From contig JAWSVB010000006.1 in assembly GCA_033852135.1 (NCBI GenBank), forward strand, positions 1 to 64,000: a stretch of DNA of 64,000 nucleotides. Reading direction: 5' to 3'. A model generated the notes under the pieces. That model made no database searches and was not told the origin of the DNA. It worked only from the letters and a program-made list of their open reading frames with translations. Every line of letters starts with the position of its first letter. The first letter of the stretch is position 1. The DNA is from QZLE01 sp033852135 (GTDB lineage: Bacteria; Pseudomonadota; Gammaproteobacteria; QZLD01). Made by a program: the position numbers and the translations under genes. Below, in pieces: positions 43,226-52,654 of this stretch.

Positions 43226-46200
43226 TTATATTTTTGAAAACTGATTAGCTATATCAATATGCCTATCAATTTCATTTATTAACGGCGTAATATCATTATC
43301 AGATATTTGTGGCTTGGATAACTCAGCTGATATCTGATTAATTTTTGTTAGAAGTAATAAGTTTTCACTTTGCAATTTGGCTAATCGGCTTTCAGCATCA
43401 TGAATCAAGATATCATTTTCTTTTTCTAGTTTAGAAAAACCAGATTCATCATTATTATAAAATTTAAAGTCGGTGCTTCTATATAGATAAACCTGTTTTG
43501 TAGTAGTGATAATAGAGTTTATATTTTCAATACACTGCTCAAATATGCTGATTGCAAGGCTTCTAAACCGATGAAACGATAGAGAATCAGGTTTAAGGTT
43601 TATATGCGCAACGGTTATTAAATTTATATAACTATTTTGTAAGTTATAGATAAATTCAACATCCTGCTCTCTATCCAACAAATCTAGCTCTTCCAGCAGA
43701 TAGCTAAGCTGACGTTCATTTTCTTTTAGATAGGAGAATTGAATATCTTTTCTGCTGTCGTAGGTTTTTAATTTAGCTTCTTGCTTAGGCTTACCCCCAT
43801 CTACTTTCAGGGTGGAAAGAATTGCATCTAGTACTTTTTTACGATTCAAACTCCATTCGGAATAACTTACAGGTATGATATTCAGGTTTGCTCTGCTTAA
43901 CAGCTTAAATGATTGTAAGGTTATAAAATCAGATAATTCACCAGGGAACCCAATTAGATCAATTCCTACAATTGTCTCTTTATATATAGCAACGACATCA
44001 ACCGGGATACTCGCCACCTCAAATTGTAATTTGATATCTATATTGTACTTTTTTAGTTCATTACACAGATCCGCTTGAAAAGCATCGGTATAATTCTTTG
44101 CAACCTGTTCACTAGAAACCTGGTAACAATATTTAATATATTTTGCTAAATGAGACTTTGGTAAAATCTGCTCCTGATTTGCAGATGTAAAAAGTATTTG
44201 TTTATCACGTGCTCTCGTTATTCCAACATTAAAGGAATCATCTCTATTGATGTACTGATAATTTGATGCAGAACTGTTTGCATCAACACAACATGAGATC
44301 AACATTATATCGCGCTCTTCACCCTGAAATGAGTAAGCTGTTCCAACCCTTATTTTGTGCTCTAAAATCTGAATCTCATTCAGCTTGTTCATAACCAAGC
44401 TTTCCAGATAATCAGCTTGGTTACTGAATAAAGCAAGAATTCCAATCGAGTATTTATGCTCAGGATTTATATCTTTTTGACTATCTATTATTGAGAATAG
44501 CCTTTCGATTATTCTTTCGGCTTCAGCTTTGTTAACCCCTTTCTTACAAACACCATCAGAATGGAGATCTATCTCTATAGGTTGGCTATTAACGTTAATA
44601 GGTTTGCGCGTCATAACCTTAAGTTTATTAGCGTAAAAGTGTTGATTGCTATAACCAATAATATCCGGATGGCTGCGAAAGTGTTCATCTAAATATGAGA
44701 TTGAGCTGTTATCAACCAGTAATTGCTGTGCTGTATCTAGAATGCTTTCGTCCCGGTAATTCAACTGTGCAGGGATACCGGAAAACTGATATTGCTGCGA
44801 GATATGACTTTGAACCTCTCTAGAGAGAAAAGAGAAGTGGCGAAGTTGTTTGGGGTCTCCAACTACTACTGCATTTTTAGCTCTTACAAGTGCAGGAAGA
44901 GAGGAGGCAATATTGCACTGTGTTGATTCATCAAAAATCACTAGATCAAAAAGATCCTCTTTCAATGGTAAAGCTCGGTGTAAATTTGAAAGTGATACTA
45001 ACCATATTGGCAAGACATCAAGCAGCACATTAAAGTTTGTCTCTTCAAAGAATTTTTCTTGTTTACTTGAAGATCTAGCTCGAATGGCAACCAGGAAATT
45101 CGACAAATGCTTTCGGTTTTTATGCAAAGCCTTAGACACCCGCTTTTGCCACTTATAATTAATATAAGAGATGCAGGCCCCTTCAAGTTTTTTTGTTTGC
45201 CCTAAGATTAAATCTAAGTCTTCTTTCAGGTGGTTATTTTTATCTTGATACCTATTAATTAGCGCCAAACGTATCTTATCAATGATGCTTTTAGGACTAC
45301 TGCTGATTTTATGGATGAAGTTGCTGTGCCCATGGGTTTTATCGCATTTATCAATAAACTGTTTTTCCAGTTTATTAACTCTTGCAGCTATTTTATGCAC
45401 ATCTTCTTTTGGACTAGATGCCGCTACTTTTAGATCTTTGCTATTAAGTATTTTATCGATATGATTTTTTAGTTTTTTATGGTGCTGACCGTCACCGCAC
45501 CTTATTAAGGCTTGTGAATCTACTGAGAACTGTTCAATTAATTTTTGCTCAATAACACTTATCGATTGTTCTGTATTTGAAACTATAAGAACTGACTTTT
45601 GATTCATAAAATATTCAAGCGCTAAAGCCGCAATAGTGAAGCTTTTACCGGTGCCAGGAGGTCCAATAACCGTACTTAACGAGTAGTTTTTTGCATTTAA
45701 AATCACTTGCTTCTGCGCATCACTTAGCACAGCAGGAATAGGGGCTATATCTTCAGTTTCAAAAAAATTATGCTTTGGTTTAAAGAAAGAACTTAGTGAA
45801 TTTAACAGCTTAGAATCTGAGGATATTTTATCTAACTCATACAGAACCCCTTGAGACAAGAAAGATTTTTTAACCACAAGAAATGCCGAGAATGGAACCA
45901 CAAAAATCTTATCTGATTTTTTATTCTTTATCTCTGTGATTAAATCCTTACCTGCCAACCTAGGGAATTGATTAAGCAAAGAGGTATCGAACATACCAGA
46001 GAAGCGACTAAACCATTGTGCTAGTTTTTCAATTGATTGCTCATCTAATTGATTAAAAAATAGCTCACCCGGAAAGTCGTCTATATCGCCTTCTGTAATC
46101 TGTTTGAGAACATCCATATTTATGGATGGCTGCTCTTTATTAATTGAAGCTAAATTTTTACTATTAGTCGAATCATTATTTATTTTTTCTAGCTTAGCAT

Positions 46201-46507
46201 CAAAATAAACTAGGGGAGCGCAAATTGTTTTCGATAAATTTTCGTTATTACACTTACCAACAAGCAAAAAACTTGAATAGATAAGTTCTTTCTCTCTTTT
46301 ATATGCGGTTAACGTTTTACGAATATCTGTAGCGTATTTATAACCAATATCGTACCCACTGCTTATTTTATTAAGCAGCTCTTCATCACCCTCAAGAACT
46401 GATAAGTGCTGATATTTTGATGAGAAGATATTCCAGAAGCTTTGCTGCCTTTTATCTGCATCAAAGCAATCACGCATCAGTTTTACGATATTTTTAATAT
46501 TATGCAT
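43226..46507 (-). CDS. SF1B (UPF1/DNA2-like) helicase with C-terminal nuclease-like domain
   Basis: 1093 residues. Helicase motifs in order: VIGPPGTGKSFTIAALALEYF (Walker A, about 280), FDLVIFDESTQCNIASSLPAL (motif II, DEST, about 523), VVVGDPKQLRHFSF (motif III), YLDEHFRSHPDIIGYSN (motif IV region), TAYSFQGEERDIMLIS (motif V, about 725) and NVGITRARDKQILFTS (motif VI). After it (about 800-920), DLCNELKKYNIDIKLQFEVASIPVDVVAIYKETIVGIDLIGF has the look of a PD-(D/E)xK/Vsr-type nuclease fold (D-V-V-A, then G-I-D). It lacks a recognisable DUF4011 N-terminus. It is 31 bases downstream of a Fic gene. Related helicase-nuclease fusions occur in anti-phage loci; that role is inferred here. Confidence 0.85.
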   Translation of the reverse strand: MHNIKNIVKLMRDCFDADKRQQSFWNIFSSKYQHLSVLEGDEELLNKISSGYDIGYKYATDIRKTLTAYKREKELIYSSFLLVGKCNNENLSKTICAPLVYFDAKLEKINNDSTNSKNLASINKEQPSINMDVLKQITEGDIDDFPGELFFNQLDEQSIEKLAQWFSRFSGMFDTSLLNQFPRLAGKDLITEIKNKKSDKIFVVPFSAFLVVKKSFLSQGVLYELDKISSDSKLLNSLSSFFKPKHNFFETEDIAPIPAVLSDAQKQVILNAKNYSLSTVIGPPGTGKSFTIAALALEYFMNQKSVLIVSNTEQSISVIEQKLIEQFSVDSQALIRCGDGQHHKKLKNHIDKILNSKDLKVAASSPKEDVHKIAARVNKLEKQFIDKCDKTHGHSNFIHKISSSPKSIIDKIRLALINRYQDKNNHLKEDLDLILGQTKKLEGACISYINYKWQKRVSKALHKNRKHLSNFLVAIRARSSSKQEKFFEETNFNVLLDVLPIWLVSLSNLHRALPLKEDLFDLVIFDESTQCNIASSLPALVRAKNAVVVGDPKQLRHFSFLSREVQSHISQQYQFSGIPAQLNYRDESILDTAQQLLVDNSSISYLDEHFRSHPDIIGYSNQHFYANKLKVMTRKPINVNSQPIEIDLHSDGVCKKGVNKAEAERIIERLFSIIDSQKDINPEHKYSIGILALFSNQADYLESLVMNKLNEIQILEHKIRVGTAYSFQGEERDIMLISCCVDANSSASNYQYINRDDSFNVGITRARDKQILFTSANQEQILPKSHLAKYIKYCYQVSSEQVAKNYTDAFQADLCNELKKYNIDIKLQFEVASIPVDVVAIYKETIVGIDLIGFPGELSDFITLQSFKLLSRANLNIIPVSYSEWSLNRKKVLDAILSTLKVDGGKPKQEAKLKTYDSRKDIQFSYLKENERQLSYLLEELDLLDREQDVEFIYNLQNSYINLITVAHINLKPDSLSFHRFRSLAISIFEQCIENINSIITTTKQVYLYRSTDFKFYNNDESGFSKLEKENDILIHDAESRLAKLQSENLLLLTKINQISAELSKPQISDNDITPLINEIDRHIDIANQFSKI

Positions 46508-46538
46508 GTGTGTTTATTTTCTATTAAGCTAATCCATA

Positions 46539-47897
46539 TCATACTTTTGATATTAACTCTTTAATATCTGGCGGGGCTATGAAAACATCCATTCTTCCAA
46601 CTTTATATTTTTTCAGTATCTTATATTTATCAGATAACATTAGAAGATCTGTTCTCGCGGTTTGATAAGTCACAGCATGGGATGTTTTATGGCTTTTAAT
46701 AGTGTACTCAGCTCCTGGATTCTTCAGGGCACTTTTTAATATATTCAGCTGCCTAATATTCAATAACCCATGTAGGGATGAATTTTCTAAAACATTTTCA
46801 GCTTCTCTTAATTCATTTGTTTTCTCTTTAAGATACAAATGTAAATCTTCTATAGCTTCTTTGATAATATTAAGCTGATGAATGATAAAATAAGTCATAT
46901 CATTTTCATCGGTTTCCGTATGAAGATAAGCTTGCATATATTTTGCTGGAGCTTTTTTTATCACTCTGGAGATTGAAATATATTCCATCAACCAATAATT
47001 TTCTTTTGCCATTACCAGATAAAAGAGTGCTCTGGCAGTTCTTCCATTACCGTCAACGAATGGATGATCGTAGCCAATCATAAAGTGAATGATAATCGCC
47101 CTAATTATTGGAGGGATGAAGGTTAATTCATTTTCACCTTTCTTATTAGCAAAATCACATACTAGCTGTAACCTTTGCTCCAAATTATCTGCATCAGGCG
47201 GTGTATGTAAAAGTACGTGGTCATGTGAATACACACATATGTCATCTGAACTATCTCTAAACTTTCCAGCTTTGTCCTTATCTTCTTCTGCAAGAGTATC
47301 TTGAGTCAACATTCTATGCAGCTCAAAAATCATCGATGGGGTTAGGGCATCATTCTTAAATTCATTAATGAATTTCATCGCCATATAATTATTTAGAATC
47401 ATTTTTTCTGAGTGACTTTTAGGGTCACGCCCCGTTCTTATCATCTCTTTTGCGACACGACGAGTCGTTGATGCTCCTTCAAGCTGACTTGAGTTTATAG
47501 CTTCCTCTATCAGGGAATTTATAAGATAAGTTTCTTTAGTCTTGCTATCAGATATTATTGGATCTGCCCCTATAGCGCCACTTGCATTCTCACTTATCCA
47601 TAGCAAATCTCTCATAACTATATCAGGGATACAAAAGTTAAATGGGTTATCAAACTTATCTTTAAATGGCAGTACATTAAAAATACTGTTTCTTGCCTTC
47701 TTAGTCGCTAACCAATAAAGCTCAGAATCAAAATCTTTTGGAGGAGGAAGGTGTCTTAGCTTATCCCAATGTAAATATCTTCCTTTCTCATCAATGGGGC
47801 CTATTTTTGAATTAACTAGCAGTTGAATCTTTTTTATGTCAAAGCCAGAATAACTTATAATATCTTGAATTAACGGTGGTTTTACTGGTATTTTCAT
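46539..47897 (-). CDS. Fic-family adenylyltransferase with inhibitory helix and C-terminal winged helix
   Basis: About 452 residues from MKIPVKPP; an ATG 12 bases upstream is possible and neither has a strong ribosome site. The class II inhibitory motif INSSQLEGAST is at about residue 135, before the Fic core. The core motif HPFVDGNGRTARALFYLVM (about 275) has all catalytic positions (HxFxDGNGRxxR). The C-terminal part (about 370-440) reads as a winged helix: LLNIRQLNILKSAL and TYQTARTDLLMLSDKYKILKKYKVG. Fic enzymes usually transfer AMP to protein hydroxyls. The wHTH and a long dyad upstream suggest autoregulation. It heads a Fic-helicase operon. Confidence 0.9.
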   Translation of the reverse strand: MKIPVKPPLIQDIISYSGFDIKKIQLLVNSKIGPIDEKGRYLHWDKLRHLPPPKDFDSELYWLATKKARNSIFNVLPFKDKFDNPFNFCIPDIVMRDLLWISENASGAIGADPIISDSKTKETYLINSLIEEAINSSQLEGASTTRRVAKEMIRTGRDPKSHSEKMILNNYMAMKFINEFKNDALTPSMIFELHRMLTQDTLAEEDKDKAGKFRDSSDDICVYSHDHVLLHTPPDADNLEQRLQLVCDFANKKGENELTFIPPIIRAIIIHFMIGYDHPFVDGNGRTARALFYLVMAKENYWLMEYISISRVIKKAPAKYMQAYLHTETDENDMTYFIIHQLNIIKEAIEDLHLYLKEKTNELREAENVLENSSLHGLLNIRQLNILKSALKNPGAEYTIKSHKTSHAVTYQTARTDLLMLSDKYKILKKYKVGRMDVFIAPPDIKELISKV

Positions 47898-47914
47898 TAG
47901 GAAACCCATCCAAG

Positions 47915-47997
47915 TACTAATTTATATAAAATTAGTATATAAGACGCATTTACATTTATCTACTAATTCTTAATAAATTAGTAGATAAATGTAAATG
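47915..47997. promoter_or_regulatory. Double inverted-repeat operator upstream of the Fic-helicase operon
   Basis: Two nested signals share one half-site. The proximal dyad is TACTAATTT (47915-47923) and AAATTAGTA (47929-47937). The distal dyad has perfect 22-bp arms at 47947-47968 and 47976-47997, separated by CTTAATA; its inner ends are TACTAATT and AATTAGTA. The same half-site therefore occurs four times in 83 bases. No T-run follows on the operon strand, which argues for protein binding. The likely ligand is the winged helix of the Fic protein. Confidence 0.75.
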
Positions 47998-48142
47998 ATT
48001 GGAATATTTGAACTTTATACTATTCAAGCACCACCGCAATTTAAATAATTTCAATTCATATATATTGCTTTAATTAATTTTATATTTTTCCCCCACTTAC
48101 TGATATTATTTACCTTCTGATTCGTTTTAGGTATCTACTTTT

Positions 48143-48961
48143 ATGTCTCGAGTTATTATTGGCGCTATCATAGGTTATATCGTAGGCGGCCTATTTTTTG
48201 GTCCTGCATTTCAATTTATTGGAGCGATTATAGGAGCCTTTATTGGACGCAGTTCTGGCAGACGTGCTCAAATCATGGGCTCATCTGAAAATATGATTCG
48301 CATCCACCAAGCCTTTACCAAAGCCACATTCCAAGTTATGGGTGCTGTTGCTAAAGCTGATGGCAGCGTTACTGAACAAGATATCCAACACGCTGAAAAC
48401 GTCTTCACTCGTTTTAATATGTCTGAAGCTCAGCGTCAGCGTGCAATATCATATTTCAACAGCGGTAAACAGGATGACTTTTCTCTTGAAGACTGCATGT
48501 TAGAGTTTTTACAAAACTGTCCTAGCCGCAATCTGCACCGCACCTTTATTCAGATACAGTTCCAAACCGCATATGTTGATGGTGAACTTCATGCTGCTGA
48601 ATTAGATATAATCATGCGCACTGCTTCTTTATTGCGCATATCTGACTTTGAACTTAGATCTATTGAAGCCCTGGTTGCAGCCCAGTTTCGACGCCAACAA
48701 TATGGTAGTGGCGGTGGATCACAGCAACGTGCAAAACCTGCAGGGGAAGATCTTGCCGCAGCTTATCAAATTATTGGTGCTACACCCCAAACTTCTAATC
48801 ACGAATTAAAAAAGATGTATCGCAAGTTAATGAGTCAGCACCATCCAGATAAGCTTGCATCACAGGGACTGCCAGAAGAGATGATAAAGGTGGCAACTGA
48901 GAAGACCAAAGAGATCACTTGGGCTTACGATCTGATTAAAGATAGTAGGGCACAAACTTAG
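48143..48961 (+). CDS. djlA: DnaJ-like co-chaperone DjlA
   Basis: 272 residues. An N-terminal glycine-rich TM segment (IIGAIIGYIVGGLFFGPAFQFIGAIIGAFIG, about 4-35) precedes a TerB-like helical domain (about 55-185, VMGAVAKADGSVTEQDIQHAENVF). The C-terminal J domain (about 205-270) has the HPD triad in MSQHHPDKLASQG. It anchors DnaK activation at the inner membrane; linked in E. coli to colanic-acid signalling. Monocistronic. Confidence 0.95.
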   Translation: MSRVIIGAIIGYIVGGLFFGPAFQFIGAIIGAFIGRSSGRRAQIMGSSENMIRIHQAFTKATFQVMGAVAKADGSVTEQDIQHAENVFTRFNMSEAQRQRAISYFNSGKQDDFSLEDCMLEFLQNCPSRNLHRTFIQIQFQTAYVDGELHAAELDIIMRTASLLRISDFELRSIEALVAAQFRRQQYGSGGGSQQRAKPAGEDLAAAYQIIGATPQTSNHELKKMYRKLMSQHHPDKLASQGLPEEMIKVATEKTKEITWAYDLIKDSRAQT

Positions 48962-49012
48962 TATTTTTTATATCGTGGGGCGAAAACTATTTCGCCCCCA
49001 CATTTGCTATTC

Positions 49013-49426
49013 TTAACCGTAAATAGTTACTACAACTTCTCTTTTATGAGCTTTTATACGGTGTTCCCATAAAAAGATCCCCTGCCAGATTCCTATATCT
49101 AATTCCCTATTCTCAAACGGTATTGAAATCGAAGTTTGGGTAAGCACAGAACGAATATGAGCCGCCATATCATCAGCACCTTCGCAAGTATGGATAAAAT
49201 GCGAATCTCCATCCTGCACCAGCCTTTGCGCATAATTTTCTAAATCAACCAGGACATCAGGATCTGCATTTTCACAAACTATTAAGGATGCAGATGTGTG
49301 TTTGATAAAGATATTACAAATGCCAGTTTCAATATCACAAGCAGTAATTAATTTTGCGATATCATTGGTTATCTCATTTAAGGATCTTCCAGACGTAGCT
49401 ATGCTAAGTTTATGGCGTTGTATCAT
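49013..49426 (-). CDS. yjbQ: YjbQ/UPF0047 family protein
   Basis: 137 residues, usual size. Family segments are GICNIFIKHTSASLIVCENADPDV, HIRSVLTQTSISIPFENRELDIGIWQGIFLWEHR and the C-terminal REVVVTIYG. Members have weak thiamin-phosphate-synthase-like activity in vitro, but the physiological role is uncertain. It lies just downstream of tRNA-Phe on the same strand. Confidence 0.93.
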   Translation of the reverse strand: MIQRHKLSIATSGRSLNEITNDIAKLITACDIETGICNIFIKHTSASLIVCENADPDVLVDLENYAQRLVQDGDSHFIHTCEGADDMAAHIRSVLTQTSISIPFENRELDIGIWQGIFLWEHRIKAHKREVVVTIYG

Positions 49427-49461
49427 TTTTGAATTTTTAAAATAAGAGGGGGAGTTAAAAG

Positions 49462-49537
49462 TGGTGCCCGGAGACAGAATCGAACTGCCGACACGGGGAT
49501 TTTCAATCCCCTGCTCTACCGACTGAGCTATCCGGGC
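49462..49537 (-). tRNA. tRNA-Phe (GAA)
   Basis: A 76-base cloverleaf with encoded CCA. Acceptor GCCCGGA/TCCGGGC, D-arm TAGCTCAGTCGGTAGAGC, anticodon arm GGGGATTGAAAATCCCC with anticodon GAA, and T-arm TCGGCAGTTCGATTCTG. Confidence 0.96.
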
Positions 49538-49627
49538 ACTCTCGGTAAGAAGCGGTATTAAACACGATTAGAGCCTTTAAATCAAGTAAAAAAATGACTG
49601 TTTTATTTTTCAAATCGTAGATATGAC

Positions 49628-49649
49628 AACGGGGCTCAAAAGCCCCGTT
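49628..49649 (-). terminator. GC-rich hairpin after nrdJb
   Basis: AACGGGGCT and AGCCCCGTT pair perfectly around a four-base loop, 35 bases beyond the nrdJb stop. The T-tract on the minus strand is weak, so termination efficiency is uncertain. Confidence 0.6.
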
Positions 49650-49683
49650 ATTGTTTACTGTAATTTTAGGCTGTCAGCCAGAA

Positions 49684-50379
49684 TTAACCGCACTTAGAGT
49701 CGCTGCAATTCAGGCAGGTCATACAACCATCCATCATTATTACCGCAACAGTGTTACACTTGACGCAGAGTTGAGAACCTTCAGGAAAGCTACTCTCCGT
49801 CGCTGCTGGCGTCTGACTATTTTTCGCTTCATATTCTGCCCTCTTTTCTTCGATTAATTTCTTCTGACTATCATCTAGCTCATCATTTGCAATCATCCCG
49901 ATAAGCTTCATATGGCTTTCAATAGCTTCGCCAATCTCGGCAACAAGTGATGGCATAAATTTACCACCCTTCTTGAAGTAACCACCTTTAGGGTCAAATA
50001 CAGCCTTCAGCTCTTCTACCAAAAAGGTGACATCACCACCTTTACGGAAAACTGCTGAGATAACTCGTGTCAGTGCAACGATCCACTGGAACTGATCCAT
50101 GTTCTTTGAGTTAATAAATATCTCAAATGGACGGCGCATCTCGTGCTCTGTCCCTTCATTTAGGATCATGTCATTGATCGTAATGTATAGGGAGTGCTCC
50201 GATAGAGGGGTCTTAATTTTATAGGTTGATCCCAGCAAAAATTCTGGGCGTTCAACACTCTCATGCATGTGGATAACATTGCTTTGCTCTTCTTGAGCTA
50301 CTGCGGCTTCCGCCTGCTGTTTTTCCTCTTCAGAGGTCACTTTGTATCCAACGATCTTTTTTTCAATTTTTACTGCCAT
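49684..50379 (-). CDS. nrdJb: Class II ribonucleotide reductase accessory subunit NrdJb
   Basis: About 231 residues from MAVKIEKK, with GGAGA six bases upstream; a start at 50409 is less likely. The TSCPD-type domain (about 85-150) includes RRPFEIFINSKNMDQFQWIVALTRVISAVFRKGGD and VEELKAVFDPKGGYF. The C-terminal tail has paired cysteines (CVKC, CMTCLNC) that correspond to the reductase's redox-active C-terminus. In Pseudomonas the class II enzyme is split in the same way, and both parts are needed for activity. It follows nrdJa by 42 bases. Confidence 0.9.
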   Translation of the reverse strand: MAVKIEKKIVGYKVTSEEEKQQAEAAVAQEEQSNVIHMHESVERPEFLLGSTYKIKTPLSEHSLYITINDMILNEGTEHEMRRPFEIFINSKNMDQFQWIVALTRVISAVFRKGGDVTFLVEELKAVFDPKGGYFKKGGKFMPSLVAEIGEAIESHMKLIGMIANDELDDSQKKLIEEKRAEYEAKNSQTPAATESSFPEGSQLCVKCNTVAVIMMDGCMTCLNCSDSKCG

Positions 50380-50421
50380 AGCAATTCTCCGCGTATCTTC
50401 TTCGGCCATTTGACCGAGAGA

Positions 50422-52575
50422 CTAAAACTTTCCGTAGTAACCTTCTTTCAAAGCATCAAATAGATTGGCTGCCGTATGGGTCTCGCCATCATATTCAACC
50501 TCTTCATTACCTTTGAGCTTAACTGTTGAACCATCTTCTAGATTGAATTCGTATTCAGTATTTTCCAGGTCCGACTCTTTAACCAATACACCTTGGAATG
50601 CCTCTGGGTTAAAACGGAATGTGGTACACCCCTTCAAACCTTGATCATAGGCATACATGTAAATATCTTTAAACTCATTGAAATCAAAATCAGTTGGAAC
50701 ATTCGCTGTTTTTGAGATTGATGAATCGATCCATTTTTGCGCAGCGGCCTGAATATCAACATGCGCAGTTGGATTAATATCGTCCGAAGTTATGAAGTAA
50801 TCTGGAAGTCTATCTGCATCATTTTGCGCATATGGATCAGCATTCTCATTTATGAATGTTCTGTATGCTAATAGCTCGAAAGATAAGACATCAACCTTCT
50901 CTTTGGTTTTTCTATTTTCACGAATGATATTACGTGAATATTTATGAGCAAAGCTTGGCTCAATCCCGTTACTTGCATTATTTGATAATGAAAGTGAAAT
51001 TGTTCCAGTTGGAGCAATTGAAGAGTGATGGGTAAAACGACTACCAACTTCAATCAGCTGCTCAACTAACTCTGGATTTTCTGCCGCAACTTTTTGCATG
51101 TAGCGACCATATCTACCCCAAAGAACTTTACCTTTAATCTTATCACCAACTTTGATGCCATCTTCACCCATCTCAGGACGTTGACGCAACATCTTAGCTG
51201 TAACTTCATAATCCTGATCCATGATTGGAGCCGGACCTTTCTCTTTAGCTAGATCAAGTGATGTTTCCCAGCCAACCATTGCCATTCTTTTGGTTAGCTC
51301 TTCAGTAAACTCAACTGAATCTTTAGCACCATACTTCATGCAAAGCATAGTTAGAGTCGAACCAAGACCTAGATAGCCCATACCGTGGCGTCTTTTGCTT
51401 TGGATCTCATCTTGCTGCTGTGGAAGAGGTAATCCATTGATCTCCACAACGTTATCCAGCATACGGGTAAAGATAGAAACAGTCTTATCAAAAGTTTCCC
51501 AATCAAAACGCGCATAATCAGTAAATGGATCAAGAACATACTTGGTTAAGTTGATTGATCCTAAAAGACAGCTGCCATAAGGTGGAAGAGGCTGCTCACC
51601 ACATGGGTTGGTTGCGCGAATTTGCTCGCAGAACCAGTTATTATTCATCTCGTTAACTTTATCAATCAAGATAAAGCCAGGCTCTGCAAAATCATAGGTA
51701 GATGTCATGATCATATCCCACAATCTACGCGCCTGAATAGTCTTGTAAATCTTGCATGCTACCTTGCCCTCATCATCACTTATGTAATCTTCAGGGTTTG
51801 GTACATCTTTCCAGATAACCTTAGTTGTATCTTTTAGATCTAATTCAGAATCATCTGCCAAACCTTTTTCTGTGATAGGGAAGGTTAAGTTCCACTCTGT
51901 ATCATTCTTAACAGCAGCAATAAACTCTTCTGTGATAAGTAGGGAGAGATTAAACTGGCGTAATCTGCCATCTTCACGCTTAGCACGAATGAATTCCATT
52001 ACATCTGGATGACCAACATCAAAAGTTGCCATCTGTGCGCCACGGCGTCCACCAGCAGATGAAACGGTAAAGCACATCTTGTCGTAGATATCCATGAAAG
52101 AGAGGGGACCAGATGTGTATGCACCTGCACCAGAAACATAGCCACCTTTTGGTCTAAGAGTTGAGAACTCATACCCAATCCCACAACCAGCTTTTAAAGT
52201 AAGGCCTGCTTCATGATTTTTTGCGAGGATGTCATCCATTGAGTCGTGGATAATTCCAGAAACTGTGCAGTTGATAGTTGAAGTAGCTGGCTTATATGCA
52301 CTTGCACCTGCGTTGGAGATGATACGACCTGCTGGAACAGCACCATGAAGAAGAGCCCACTGAAATTTTTCAAACCACTCTTTCTTTTTCGCCTTTGTGG
52401 TTTCTACATCAGCTAAAGCCTCAGCAACACGCCTGTAAGTATCTTCCAGATCCTTATCTACGTTTACGCCTTCTTTGGTTTTTAGACGATATTTCTTATC
52501 CCAGATATCAAGAGATGGCTCTTGCAAATCAATCTCACGGACTTGGTCTTGAACAGGTTTTAATTGTGCACTCAT
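50422..52575 (-). CDS. nrdJa: Adenosylcobalamin-dependent (class II) ribonucleotide reductase NrdJa
   Basis: 717 residues. Ten-stranded barrel landmarks: INCTVSGIIHDSMDDIL (substrate-site cysteine), LTLKAGCGIGYEFSTLRPKGG, SSAGGRRGAQMA and the finger loop RATNPCGEQPLPPYGSC with the thiyl-radical cysteine in NPCGEQ. HHSSIAPTGTISLSLSNNASNGIEPSFAHKYSR is typical of class II enzymes. It makes dNTPs in an oxygen-independent manner using vitamin B12. The catalytic C-terminus lacks the redox cysteines, which are supplied by NrdJb. DnaA- and NrdR-type boxes lie upstream. Confidence 0.96.
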   Translation of the reverse strand: MSAQLKPVQDQVREIDLQEPSLDIWDKKYRLKTKEGVNVDKDLEDTYRRVAEALADVETTKAKKKEWFEKFQWALLHGAVPAGRIISNAGASAYKPATSTINCTVSGIIHDSMDDILAKNHEAGLTLKAGCGIGYEFSTLRPKGGYVSGAGAYTSGPLSFMDIYDKMCFTVSSAGGRRGAQMATFDVGHPDVMEFIRAKREDGRLRQFNLSLLITEEFIAAVKNDTEWNLTFPITEKGLADDSELDLKDTTKVIWKDVPNPEDYISDDEGKVACKIYKTIQARRLWDMIMTSTYDFAEPGFILIDKVNEMNNNWFCEQIRATNPCGEQPLPPYGSCLLGSINLTKYVLDPFTDYARFDWETFDKTVSIFTRMLDNVVEINGLPLPQQQDEIQSKRRHGMGYLGLGSTLTMLCMKYGAKDSVEFTEELTKRMAMVGWETSLDLAKEKGPAPIMDQDYEVTAKMLRQRPEMGEDGIKVGDKIKGKVLWGRYGRYMQKVAAENPELVEQLIEVGSRFTHHSSIAPTGTISLSLSNNASNGIEPSFAHKYSRNIIRENRKTKEKVDVLSFELLAYRTFINENADPYAQNDADRLPDYFITSDDINPTAHVDIQAAAQKWIDSSISKTANVPTDFDFNEFKDIYMYAYDQGLKGCTTFRFNPEAFQGVLVKESDLENTEYEFNLEDGSTVKLKGNEEVEYDGETHTAANLFDALKEGYYGKF

Positions 52576-52607
52576 GCTATTCCCTTAGGTTACTTCTCAG
52601 CTGAAAG

Positions 52608-52616
52608 TTATCCACA
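52608..52616. promoter_or_regulatory. DnaA box upstream of nrdJa
   Basis: A perfect consensus TTATCCACA, 33 bases upstream of the nrdJa start. In E. coli nrdAB, DnaA boxes couple reductase expression to replication initiation. A further TTATNCACA match (TGTGCATAA on the plus strand) lies at 52877-52885. Confidence 0.6.
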
Positions 52617-52654
52617 GCTTGTTAACTAGTTATTAACTTCTTATTAACAACTAA

